Below are positions 28,601-36,653 of a stretch of 64,000 nucleotides of DNA, piece by piece; positions within the stretch are counted from its first letter, which is position 1, and each line of letters opens with the position of its first letter. Both the position numbers and the translations under genes were made by a program. The stretch spans positions 62,001 through 126,000 of the forward strand of contig NZ_CP111058.1 in NCBI RefSeq assembly GCF_026250525.1. The letters run 5' to 3'. This DNA is from Chondrinema litorale. Lineage in GTDB: Bacteria; Bacteroidota; Bacteroidia; Cytophagales; Flammeovirgaceae. The notes under the pieces are model-generated. The model was not told the origin of the DNA, made no database searches, and saw only the letters and a program-made list of their open reading frames with translations.

Positions 28601-28908
28601 GTGATTTGCTCACCCACCGGAATCTCTTTGCTTAAAAAACCTACATAAGAGAAAATTAAAACAGCATCTTCGTTTTTAACTTCTAACCTGAAGTTACCAT
28701 CAATATCAGTTACGGTTCCTGTGCTAGAGCCTTTAATAATTACACTCACTCCAGGAAGCGGCATATCTTCTGTATCATTTACAGTTCCTGAAACTGCAAC
28801 TTGCCCATAAGCAAGCATATTACTTAGCATTAAAAAACACCAGACAAAAGCTGAAAACCTCAGTAATCGCTTCATCCAGACTTTGAAATTTGGTAAAAAA
28901 AAGTTCAT
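25627..28908 (-). CDS. SusC/RagA family TonB-dependent receptor
   Basis: A 1093-aa TonB-dependent outer-membrane transporter. A signal peptide is followed by a carboxypeptidase-regulatory-like domain (about 38-125, VSGTVNDTEDMPLPGVSVII). The TonB-box/plug region follows (VVIVGYGAQKKVNLSGAVDQ), then the SusC signature ISVLKDASSAAIYGARAAFG. The 22-strand barrel ends with an aromatic residue (VNF). It lacks an STN domain, so it is not expected to signal to an anti-sigma factor, unlike the receptor at 63094. Together with SusD it should import an oligosaccharide; the nearby GH1 gene hints at a beta-glucoside. It is divergent from a TetR gene. Confidence 0.97.
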   Translation of the reverse strand: MNFFLPNFKVWMKRLLRFSAFVWCFLMLSNMLAYGQVAVSGTVNDTEDMPLPGVSVIIKGSSTGTVTDIDGNFRLEVKNEDAVLIFSYVGFLSKEIPVGEQITFNIKLDEDVEQLSEVVIVGYGAQKKVNLSGAVDQVDAKQLENRPISNIAQGLQGAVPNLNIDFMSGEPGKAANINIRGLTSINGGNPLILIDGVPSEPIELNRISPQDIESISVLKDASSAAIYGARAAFGIIMITTKTGKGERMQISYSNNFSWDKPTILPNKITDPYIYMRLLETSTDNTPWDNVNYSDESYQWARERSDDPDGTTGVRVNPNDASSWEYMGNRNWADYFMSDYSVSQNHQISLSGSSDKANYFISGNYNKQNGALKLADDYYDRFGVRSKVEYQPYKWLKVGNNTFLSATDRVIPTQMNITSIYNFHPTDWDKNPDGTWANTSVGSMGARLTNGGMSNETYNGLQSRFTAQVSVLQDILKLNADFTFRRGETTLAWDTKKYQIGYGPEDVRETGSNTAYKSSETEEYNVLNIYGTFDKSFGAHHLTAIAGFNQEYYRSEWFYAQRNDVISASLPTIALATGNTLVDEEISDWAIRGAFYRLNYILKDRYIFELNGRYDGSSKFPKDDRFGFFPSASLAWRVDEESFFTPLENVMSTLKLRASYGSLGNQAVGEYGYISSMDAYQAGLLVGGERPVAITPPQLVSSNYSWESVSTFNFGVDAGFLNGKVTANFDIYKRNTKDMLTQGRDLPDVLGAGEPKENAADMETKGWEFSLAYNDQFLVANKPFSFNARFIISDSRSYITRFDNPNGNLTQYYEGMELGEIWGLQSDGLFQSEDEIASLDESSIIPWGALTIVPGWPKYQDLDGNGAIEKGLTTSDPKDLSVIGNISPRYRYGLNLSMNWGQFDASIFLQGVGKRDYYPLDYLYWGFYQQPYAGGAPHLLDFYRATADSEVERAQHSQAYIDAGLADANLDAKYPVLQSWLADRNLGERVDESMGLAIPQTRYMLNAAYLRLKNLTIGYTLPPSLTNKINVGNVRIYVSGENLAEWSEVKDYYDPEAINDNLRYNPSVSTARGTGKGYSYPFLRRYAIGLNVNF

Positions 28909-29091
28909 ATAAACCTGAAGAGATTAAAAATAAAAATTGGCTAATTTGGGGTTTACCCAGTCACATTTGAATCTATACAAAGGTTTAAAAAGCAAATTAC
29001 ATGGCTGTTAAGTGAAATTTACTATTATATTAAATGAATATTCAAACAATCTATAATTTGTTTTTTTTGTAGATGTACCTAAATTGCGTAT

Positions 29092-29697
29092 ATGGGAAGA
29101 AAGAGTTTATCTGAGGTTAGGAAAAAGCAAATTGTAGAAGCTTTTTATGAAGTAGCCAAACGAGAAGGGCTAGAAAATGCCTCAATTGCAAAAATTGCAG
29201 ATGAGATGGGTATACAACCTAGCCATGTAATACACTATTTTAAAACAAAAGAAGACCTCATTTTTTCTTTGATAGAATATAATCTGGAAAAATACAGCTT
29301 AATGTATCAACCAGAATTTGATGATTCTCTTCCCCCACTTGATGCATTAAATCAGACTATCGATAATTTATTTTCTAAACAGTGGAATGCTTTGTATGAT
29401 GATGGTGTGTTTTACAGTTGCTATGCATTAACTTTTAGAAACCCAGAAATAAGAGAGAAATACAGAGCCTTGCACGATTCTTTGCACGAAATGCTAGCAA
29501 GTGCCATAAAGCGTTGCAACCAAACTGGAGATACTAATGTAGATGATGTAAAAGCCACTTCTCAGTTAATTTTTACCATTATTGACGGTGCTTACTATTA
29601 TCTAAGTATGCTGGAAGACAAACAAGAGTATTTAAAAAGAATGGAGTATTATAAAAACACTTCTTTAAAGCTACTAAACTTGGATAAGCAGGTATAA
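29092..29697 (+). CDS. TetR family transcriptional regulator
   Basis: A 201-aa one-component repressor. The N-terminal HTH is clear (KQIVEAFYEVAKREGLENAS, then IAKIADEMGIQPSHVIHYFK, followed by KTKEDLI). The C-terminal domain resembles the BetI type (LFSKQWNALYDDGVFYSCYA and following). The ligand is unknown. It is divergent from the SusC/SusD operon with a 183-bp gap, so it may regulate itself, that operon, or both. No strong dyad was found in the gap. Confidence 0.92.
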   Translation: MGRKSLSEVRKKQIVEAFYEVAKREGLENASIAKIADEMGIQPSHVIHYFKTKEDLIFSLIEYNLEKYSLMYQPEFDDSLPPLDALNQTIDNLFSKQWNALYDDGVFYSCYALTFRNPEIREKYRALHDSLHEMLASAIKRCNQTGDTNVDDVKATSQLIFTIIDGAYYYLSMLEDKQEYLKRMEYYKNTSLKLLNLDKQV

Positions 29698-29865
29698 AAC
29701 TTTTTAGCTGTAAAACAAAAAACTCCGGCACCATTGGCAACCGAAGTTTATAATACACAATGCTATGATTTCACCTAATAAAATCTTTTAAGCATTATTG
29801 GTCTAAAAAAACAACAAACAAGCTAGATTAAAAAATACAGTCAAACAACTGACAATAGTTTACAG

Positions 29866-30708
29866 TTAAAATCTTCTGCGTCGTTTATTATATCTTTTTA
29901 TTTTAACAGGAACATAAGATAAGCCAAACCCAAGACCACCTGCTTTAAGCGAGATATCTTGTTCACTGGTTAAGTAAATAAAGCTGGGACCAAACTTTAC
30001 ATCGTCAAACACAAAGGAAAAATCAAACTTACCTCCCAAACATCCTTTATTGCCTAGCATTCCATTGCCTCCAACCTCCACTCTAAATCTATTGCCACCA
30101 GGAATAATTAAGCCTAAACCAACAGGAAACAGCAATTCGTTTTCTTGGTAATTCAGAGTGGGTAAAGATTTATCCAAGTAATAGATACCTGTTTTAAAAA
30201 AGAAACCTGTTGGCGAACCCAAACCATCATATTTATATACCCTAAATTCCAAATCAAGTCCTACTGTCTTTTTACTTGCATTCGATTCATTTACTAGCTC
30301 GTAATTCGTAGGTAAATCATCAGAATACCACTTTACACTCTTGTTGCCAAGTTGTATGTTATTCTCATACTGATCATCAACTAAAACAGATTGACTTGTA
30401 CCTACTTTTTTATCACCAAAATATACTGTCGACTCATTTATTCTAAGATCAGCAGTTTCTTGTAATTTGGTATTGTAAACACTCAAGCCATAACCCAAAC
30501 TAAATTTTAATTTATTACCACTCCCCAAATTTTGCTTTCTATATCTCTTTGTCTTTAGCTGCTTAGTTTTATGAACATGTACAAATTCCAGGTTATGCCC
30601 GATCTGACTATCAAACTTAGCCTGACCGTAGACATTAACCGAAATGATAGTTAGTATAATTAGCGTTAATATTTTCACTTTAAACAGTAATTGTTTGGAC
30701 AATTCCAA
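29866..30708 (-). CDS. Hypothetical exported protein, possible outer-membrane barrel
   Basis: A 280-aa protein I cannot assign to a family. It has an N-terminal hydrophobic leader (VKILTLIILTIISVNVYGQ) with a likely signal peptidase I site after YGQ. Then comes a basic stretch (KTKQLKTKRYRKQ), then alternating beta-strand segments with glycines (LKFSLGYGLSVYNTKL, FPVGLGLIIPGGNRFRVEVG). It ends in RYNKRRRRF. The strand pattern and terminal Phe would suit a small outer-membrane beta-barrel. It has no operon partner. Confidence 0.55.
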   Translation of the reverse strand: MELSKQLLFKVKILTLIILTIISVNVYGQAKFDSQIGHNLEFVHVHKTKQLKTKRYRKQNLGSGNKLKFSLGYGLSVYNTKLQETADLRINESTVYFGDKKVGTSQSVLVDDQYENNIQLGNKSVKWYSDDLPTNYELVNESNASKKTVGLDLEFRVYKYDGLGSPTGFFFKTGIYYLDKSLPTLNYQENELLFPVGLGLIIPGGNRFRVEVGGNGMLGNKGCLGGKFDFSFVFDDVKFGPSFIYLTSEQDISLKAGGLGFGLSYVPVKIKRYNKRRRRF

Positions 30709-30938
30709 GAATACAAAAACTGTGTATTGTGAAAAAAAAGATTAAAAAAAACTAAAGACACCAATTAATAAGCATTTTTAGTATGTCGGATAAAAACTAG
30801 ATGTAAACGTTATGAAAGGCAAAAAGGTGGGAAATTACTCTATTTAGCTAATTTTGTATCTGACAAATAGCAAATAAGTATGTAGTTTTATATGTAATTT
30901 AATTCATGAAAATCAAAACATGAGAAAATGGTGCATTC

Positions 30939-30953
30939 TGGGAATTGTTCCCA
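30939..30953. promoter_or_regulatory. GGGAA/TTCCC palindrome downstream of barrel gene
   Basis: TGGGAATTGTTCCCA has 6-bp arms and a 3-nt centre. It lies 46 bp beyond the stop of the barrel protein gene. It has no T-run, so it may be a weak terminator stem or a protein-binding site. Confidence 0.35.
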
Positions 30954-30998
30954 AAACAAAACTATTACGTACAAATAATCTCATTTTGGGAATGAGTA

Positions 30999-33788
30999 TC
31001 ACATCCTTTTAAACTCTTTGATGCGATATGTAAAAGTGAGCATAAAATAGCGCTGCAAAACTTCTGTGATTGTATCTTCGATATAAGATTCTGTAATCGT
31101 TCTGGAAATACTACTGTTCTCTTTAAGCAAATCATAAACAGTGAGTTTAAGCTCTGCACGATCGTTTTGCATGAATTTTTTACCAAAGCCCAAATTCACT
31201 AATGTAAAACTCTGGTTAAAACCATCGCTTAAGCCCGTATAGAGATAATGGTTTATATCTGCACTAAAGACAAAGTTTTTCCCAAAAATAAAATTTGCCT
31301 TTCCATTGGTTAACTGATAGAAGTAATTACCTTCTAAATCTGGTTGCAGTTTATTTTTTACTACATTATAATTTGCAGTGTATGAAACTGTAAAATCAAC
31401 TTTCTCACTAATATTACTGCTTACTACTACTCCTTGGCTAATATTATAGGTATTCGAAAGCGATTCTTTATAGTTAACCAAACCAGGAGTTCTAGAATAA
31501 GTTACTCCAGTATTAAAGTTTAAATTACTTTTTAAAGCTTCAATAGGTTTACCAAATGAAATAAAGCTTCGAGCATTCCAATAACCACTTAAGTTTACTG
31601 GAACCGAAAGCTGAGAGCCTTTTTGTAAGACTACATCATCGCTAATAAGGGTATCTTGTGTAGCTACTATAGTCGCATTACTGATGTAATTATCAGTCTG
31701 ACTTAGATTAATAAAGGCAAAAAAGTTGGAACCCTTATCCGGATTTACTTTTGAGTACCTTCCCACCAAGCTATGAGAAAACTCTTGTTTTAAATTGGGA
31801 TTACCAGTAGAGAGTGATAATTGATTTGTATTATTGATTACATCTTGCAATTGAGATACTGATGGAGCATTTGTATTGGTTCTGTAAAAAACTCTTAGGT
31901 TTGAGCTTTTAGAGAATCGATACATCAACATCATATTAGGCAATACATTTTTAAAGCTTTTACTAATATCTGCCCCTTCTACTACAGGAAATACCTGATC
32001 GCTATTTAACTCTGCATACTGATACTCCAAGCCTACATTAAAGAATCCTTTCCTAATTCTAAGGCGGTAACTAGTTCCGGCACTGGTTGTATTGTAAGTA
32101 TTATCAAAAGTATTTGACAGTAAAGAATCTAATTGGTTGTAGGTACTGGTTTCTGGATTTAGATCATATACTTTTTTATCGGAATTGTTTTTTGTAATCG
32201 ATCGTTCCAAATTAACCATTAACTGACCGCGTCTACCGATTGGCTCTGTATACCTAATATTTCCAGAATAGGTGTTACCAGAAGTATTGGAGAATGATTG
32301 CTGATCGGTGGTATCTAAGGTAGTAATGGTATTGAAGTATTCGTTCTCCGCAAAAAGCGAATAATAGGTGTCTTTATCGTTAATATCTGTTCTAAACCTC
32401 ATAGACACAGTTCTTCCTCTTTTAGAAAATCTGTGTCTGAATAAGAGGTTATTAGAAAAGTTGTAACCACTATTATCTGCGAAATAATTATTAATTGATG
32501 TATTTAACAAAGCTCCCCCCTCCTGTGTAGTTGCCGCATCTGTGTAGCTAAGAGACTGATTATCTTGATAACTAAAGCTAGGTGAGTACACTATTGAGTT
32601 ATTATCATCTATATCGTATTCTAATTTGAGATTTAAACGGTGATTATAATTTTCGCTATTGCTCTCACTATTTTCTGTATAATATTGACTTGAATCTTCG
32701 CTAATAAAAGTTTCTCTATCTTGTAACTGATCGTTTGTGTTTTCAGAATAGTTGAAGAAATAACTACCACTAATTTTAAACTTTTCTCCCCACTCATCAG
32801 AATAGTTTATACCGAAAGAGGAAGTTGTATTAATACCACCTGACTGTCCGACTAAAAAGCTTCCAACATCGCCACCAGGTCTGCCACCTCCTCCTCTACG
32901 ACCGCCTCTTCTACCACCACCACTACTGGCAATACCTAATAAATCTTGAGATGAAAAATTTTGGTCGTTTATATTATTTGATAACCCAACAATGGAAATT
33001 CTCTGGTCGTCTCTAAAAAAGTTAATGTTTCCACCAGCCTTATATTTGTCTTCGTCACCATAACCGGCATAAAAATTCCCAAAGGTACCATTACGCATGT
33101 CTTCACGGGTTACAATATTGATGGTCTTTTTAGATTCTCCATCATCAAAACCTGTAAACTGTGCTTGTTCACTCTGCTGATCGAAAACCTCAATTCTATC
33201 TACAATCTCAGCAGGAAGGTTTTTTAAAGCAAGACTCGGATCATCACCAAAAAACGGTTTACCATCTACCAAAACCTGTTGCACATCTTCACCTTGCGCT
33301 TTTACCGTACCTTGCTCCACTGTTATACCCGGCATCTTTTTAATCAAATCTTCTGTACTCGCATCCGGATTCGTCTTAAAAGCAGCAGCATTAAACTGAG
33401 TTGTATCTCCCTGTTGAACTACCGGTGGTATTTTACCTTCAATTTCTACCACTTCTAACATTTCCTCTTTGGGATTAAGAATAATAGTTCCCAGATTTAT
33501 ATTCTTCCCATTTACCTCTTGTACAATTTGAAAGGTCTTATAACCCACGTACCTGAACAGCAAACTATATTTACCGTTTTCTAGGTTTTTAAATGTGAAA
33601 TTTCCCTCAAAATCTGAAGTAGTATATTTTCTAGAAGAATCAGCTTCGTTTATTAGAATAATTGTGGCACTTATAAGCGGGGCACTATCTGTACTGTCTT
33701 TTAAAACTCCATTAATTAGGTAAGTTTGATTTTGAGCAAAAGCTAATGTAGATATGCAAATAAATAAAAAGGTAAGTAGAGATTTCAT
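30999..33788 (-). CDS. TonB-receptor-like outer-membrane beta-barrel protein
   Basis: A 929-aa outer-membrane protein of the type with an N-terminal carboxypeptidase-regulatory-like domain (about 24-110, YLINGVLKDSTDSAPLISAT) and a plug-like region. The plug-like region includes VDGKPFFGDDPSLALKNLPA, then EIVDRIEVFDQQSEQAQFTG and FDDGESKKTINIVTREDM. A large C-terminal barrel of the OMP_b-brl_3 type ends in FTYRIKEFKRM. Unlike SusC it has no SusD partner. Residues about 285-310 carry a Gly/Arg-rich run (GGGRRGGRRGGGGRPGG), presumably an extracellular loop. Substrate is unknown; some relatives are linked to metals or peptides. Confidence 0.85.
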   Translation of the reverse strand: MKSLLTFLFICISTLAFAQNQTYLINGVLKDSTDSAPLISATIILINEADSSRKYTTSDFEGNFTFKNLENGKYSLLFRYVGYKTFQIVQEVNGKNINLGTIILNPKEEMLEVVEIEGKIPPVVQQGDTTQFNAAAFKTNPDASTEDLIKKMPGITVEQGTVKAQGEDVQQVLVDGKPFFGDDPSLALKNLPAEIVDRIEVFDQQSEQAQFTGFDDGESKKTINIVTREDMRNGTFGNFYAGYGDEDKYKAGGNINFFRDDQRISIVGLSNNINDQNFSSQDLLGIASSGGGRRGGRRGGGGRPGGDVGSFLVGQSGGINTTSSFGINYSDEWGEKFKISGSYFFNYSENTNDQLQDRETFISEDSSQYYTENSESNSENYNHRLNLKLEYDIDDNNSIVYSPSFSYQDNQSLSYTDAATTQEGGALLNTSINNYFADNSGYNFSNNLLFRHRFSKRGRTVSMRFRTDINDKDTYYSLFAENEYFNTITTLDTTDQQSFSNTSGNTYSGNIRYTEPIGRRGQLMVNLERSITKNNSDKKVYDLNPETSTYNQLDSLLSNTFDNTYNTTSAGTSYRLRIRKGFFNVGLEYQYAELNSDQVFPVVEGADISKSFKNVLPNMMLMYRFSKSSNLRVFYRTNTNAPSVSQLQDVINNTNQLSLSTGNPNLKQEFSHSLVGRYSKVNPDKGSNFFAFINLSQTDNYISNATIVATQDTLISDDVVLQKGSQLSVPVNLSGYWNARSFISFGKPIEALKSNLNFNTGVTYSRTPGLVNYKESLSNTYNISQGVVVSSNISEKVDFTVSYTANYNVVKNKLQPDLEGNYFYQLTNGKANFIFGKNFVFSADINHYLYTGLSDGFNQSFTLVNLGFGKKFMQNDRAELKLTVYDLLKENSSISRTITESYIEDTITEVLQRYFMLTFTYRIKEFKRM

Positions 33789-33969
33789 TGATATACTTTA
33801 TTGATTTTTTAAGTTTCCAGGCATTGCTAAGTTGCTTATAAAAACTTTTACTGAATAAAAATTTCAACCAACTGCAATAAAAAATCAACAAGTGTAACTA
33901 TGATCAAAAAAGATGATTTTTAGAATAGAATGCGGGAATTTGAATAAAATACCTTAAGCATTTAAAAAC

Positions 33970-35115
33970 TTATACTTTTAACGCAACCCGAGACATTACA
34001 AAAGAAAACAAGGTAATTAAAAGCAAAACACCAAAGCTTGCCTGAAGCCCCATTAAACCAGCAATGTAACCCAAGCCTACCGGGCCAATTAAAAAGCCTA
34101 TGTGGCCAGTGCCTGAAACCGCAGCGATACCCTCAGATGGTTTCACGTTTTCTATGCTTCCGGCCAGTCTGTATATTTCTGGAATAATTCCTGAAAAACC
34201 CAAACCTATTAACATAAAGCCTATAAGTACTGGAATTAAACTGGCAGATATTACCAACAATAAACCTGAGGCTCCAATTAAACAACCTATTTGTATCAAT
34301 TTGGCTGAGCCCCAATGTGCAGTTACTTTGTCTCCATAAAACCTGCCGATCGCCATCATAAAAGAAAAACCGGCATAACCCATACCGATTAATTCTGTTG
34401 GTGCATCTAATACGCGTTGTAAATACAAACTACTCCAATCTGCTATGGCACCCTCTCCTATCATAATGGAAAAACCTACCAATGCCAAACCAAGAACTGG
34501 TTTTAGGTTAAATGGCTGATTTTCTTTTTTTAGTTCTGTCTCAGTCTTAATATGTATGTAACTACTCGCCAATATCAACTGAACAATTGCCATAAAAGCA
34601 AGTACTATAATCGCATGCCATACCGGATTATTGAGCACAGAAGCCAACAAACCTCCTAAACCCGCACCAGTAACTCCACCTAAGCTGTAAAAGCCATGGC
34701 TGCCATTCATTATCAATACCTTTTCTTGCTTTTCGACTACTGTTACCAAAGCATTTACAGCAATGCCTAAAAAACCAGATGAAATACCAACAAAATATAA
34801 ACTGGAATAAAGCAAAAATTTAGTCTCTGCCAAAAAGGGAAAGATTAGCAGTGTACTTAAAGTCAGAATTGTAATGACTACCGCTTTCCCTTCGCCTAAA
34901 GCCTCAAGTATACGGCTGCTTAGTGGCATAATTGTAAACGCCCCGAGTGAAATAAAAAATAGTGCAAGACCTATTTGTTTTTCATCCAACTCGAGCTTTT
35001 CAGCAGTAAAGGGGATGTATATAATCCAAGTACTGAACAAAAAACTGATAGCTGCAAAAGAAAAACCTATTGCAAAATACTTTTTACTTGTAAAAAAAAT
35101 TCTTAGAGGCTTCAT
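33970..35115 (-). CDS. Major facilitator superfamily transporter
   Basis: A 381-aa protein with about 12 predicted membrane helices in two halves. Examples are YFAIGFSFAAISFLFSTWII at the N-terminus and LIQIGCLIGASGLLLVISAS in the second half. LIGPVGLGYIAGLMGLQASF near the end fits MFS members of the FucP/YbjJ type. The substrate is unknown. It begins 3 bp after the stop of the VOC gene, so both are transcribed from one promoter, opposite an AraC gene. Confidence 0.88.
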   Translation of the reverse strand: MKPLRIFFTSKKYFAIGFSFAAISFLFSTWIIYIPFTAEKLELDEKQIGLALFFISLGAFTIMPLSSRILEALGEGKAVVITILTLSTLLIFPFLAETKFLLYSSLYFVGISSGFLGIAVNALVTVVEKQEKVLIMNGSHGFYSLGGVTGAGLGGLLASVLNNPVWHAIIVLAFMAIVQLILASSYIHIKTETELKKENQPFNLKPVLGLALVGFSIMIGEGAIADWSSLYLQRVLDAPTELIGMGYAGFSFMMAIGRFYGDKVTAHWGSAKLIQIGCLIGASGLLLVISASLIPVLIGFMLIGLGFSGIIPEIYRLAGSIENVKPSEGIAAVSGTGHIGFLIGPVGLGYIAGLMGLQASFGVLLLITLFSFVMSRVALKV

Positions 35116-35118
35116 ACT

Positions 35119-35517
35119 TTAATTAAGATTGAAAGTGATCTCTAGTCGATTACCATCAGGATCGAGAATAACACTTTCATAATATCCATCACCTGTGATT
35201 CTGGGCTGACCAACAACCTCAAAACCATCTTGGTGTAATCTTTCGGTTAATAAGTCTACAGCCGATTGGCTTTCTAACTCAAAAGCCATATGAATTAAAC
35301 CTGTAAACTGTTTGTAAATATCATTTTCAGATACTGGAACTCCTTCCATTTCCATTATTTCAAGTCGGGCACCACCATCAAAACTTAAAAAATAAGAATG
35401 AAACTTTTTCTTCTCATTTACATACTTCTCACTTGCCTTTGCCTCAAAATACTTTTCATAAAAGGCTTTTAATGCTTCAATCTGATATGTCCAGACTGCA
35501 ATGTGTTCTAATTTCAT
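35119..35517 (-). CDS. VOC/glyoxalase superfamily protein
   Basis: A 132-aa single-unit vicinal-oxygen-chelate protein. It starts MKLEHIAVWTYQIEALKAFY. A central strand with a metal-ligand-type Glu/His follows (LIHMAFELES), and it ends ESVILDPDGNRLEITFNLN, where the Glu is the usual C-terminal metal ligand. Family members include glyoxalase I, dioxygenases and resistance proteins; the reaction here is not determined. It is first in a two-gene unit with the MFS transporter and divergent from the AraC regulator (119-bp gap). Confidence 0.9.
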   Translation of the reverse strand: MKLEHIAVWTYQIEALKAFYEKYFEAKASEKYVNEKKKFHSYFLSFDGGARLEIMEMEGVPVSENDIYKQFTGLIHMAFELESQSAVDLLTERLHQDGFEVVGQPRITGDGYYESVILDPDGNRLEITFNLN

Positions 35518-35636
35518 TTTGTTTTTGACAAAGATAAGGAGGCAACTTGAAATTCTTGTTGTATGTATTTTGCCATTACTTGACTTATTTTAACATTATT
35601 GATAAATTATTCCAATTTTATGGTTAATATCACTCT

Positions 35637-36503
35637 ATGGAACCTGTTTTTGAAAAAATAGAACCGAATTCTGGAAGCTCATTTTTTATTGAAAAGTTTG
35701 AGCACGATGATCTTTGCCATACTCCTTACTGGCATATCCATCCTGAATATGAGATTGTATATATTAAAAATGGAAATGGGGTGCGATGTGTAGGCAGTCA
35801 TATTTCTAATTATAGAGATGGTGAGTTAATTATGCTGGGCCCGCATATGCCACACCAACCATTTGGCAACAAAGAATTTGAAGATAATATTGAAATAGTT
35901 ATTCAATTTGGCTCCGATTTTTTTACTAATCAACTACCACTTCTACCCGAAACCAGCCAGATCAAAACACTTTTACAAAAAAGTAAACAGGGCATTACTT
36001 TTTCTAAGGCAGTTAAAGAAAAAATAGCTCCTCAATTCAACTATATGGTAATAGCTTCTCCACTTAATAAATTACTCACCTTTATTAAGGTTTTGGATAT
36101 TTTAGCTAAAACCAAAGAATATGAATTGCTAAAAGTTGGCAATATTGCATTGGAGATTTCGAGTCCTGATTATGAACGGATGAATAAAATCTATGAATTA
36201 GTGAGTGAGAATTACCAAAGGCATATTTCTCTAGAAGAAGTTTCTGAACTTTGCCAATTAAGCCCACCTTCATTTTGCCGGTTTTTTAAGAAAATTACCA
36301 GAAAAAGCTTTGTGCAATTCCTTACAGAGTACCGCATTGTAAAGGTTCAGGAGCTTATGCATCAAAAAAGAACTGGCATCTCTTCGCTCATGTATGAATG
36401 TGGATTTAATGAAGCATCATACTTTAGTAGACAATTCAAAAAGATCACTGGTAAATCTCCCAGTGCTTACAGAAAGTTATTGGAAGACAACATAATTACC
36501 TAA
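35637..36503 (+). CDS. AraC family transcriptional regulator with cupin sensor domain
   Basis: A 288-aa regulator. Residues about 20-100 form a cupin-like ligand-binding domain (HTPYWHIHPEYEIVYIKNGN). The C-terminal 100 residues contain the two AraC HTH motifs (ISLEEVSELCQLSPPSFCRF, then MYECGFNEASYFSRQFKKIT, followed by GKSPSAYRK). AraC proteins of this shape commonly respond to sugars or aromatic compounds. Its divergent position makes the VOC-MFS operon the likely target. Confidence 0.93.
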   Translation: MEPVFEKIEPNSGSSFFIEKFEHDDLCHTPYWHIHPEYEIVYIKNGNGVRCVGSHISNYRDGELIMLGPHMPHQPFGNKEFEDNIEIVIQFGSDFFTNQLPLLPETSQIKTLLQKSKQGITFSKAVKEKIAPQFNYMVIASPLNKLLTFIKVLDILAKTKEYELLKVGNIALEISSPDYERMNKIYELVSENYQRHISLEEVSELCQLSPPSFCRFFKKITRKSFVQFLTEYRIVKVQELMHQKRTGISSLMYECGFNEASYFSRQFKKITGKSPSAYRKLLEDNIIT

Positions 36504-36653
36504 GATTTAATGTAGCATCTTATCTATGTAAATAAAACACTAAACTGTTAATATGACACTTTTAAGGATTTGCAAACGATAAAAATGAATTGAATTATAC
36601 TCGAATTATTCAGCAATTCCTATATTGTCTGCGAATTACAAAACCGATTATTT

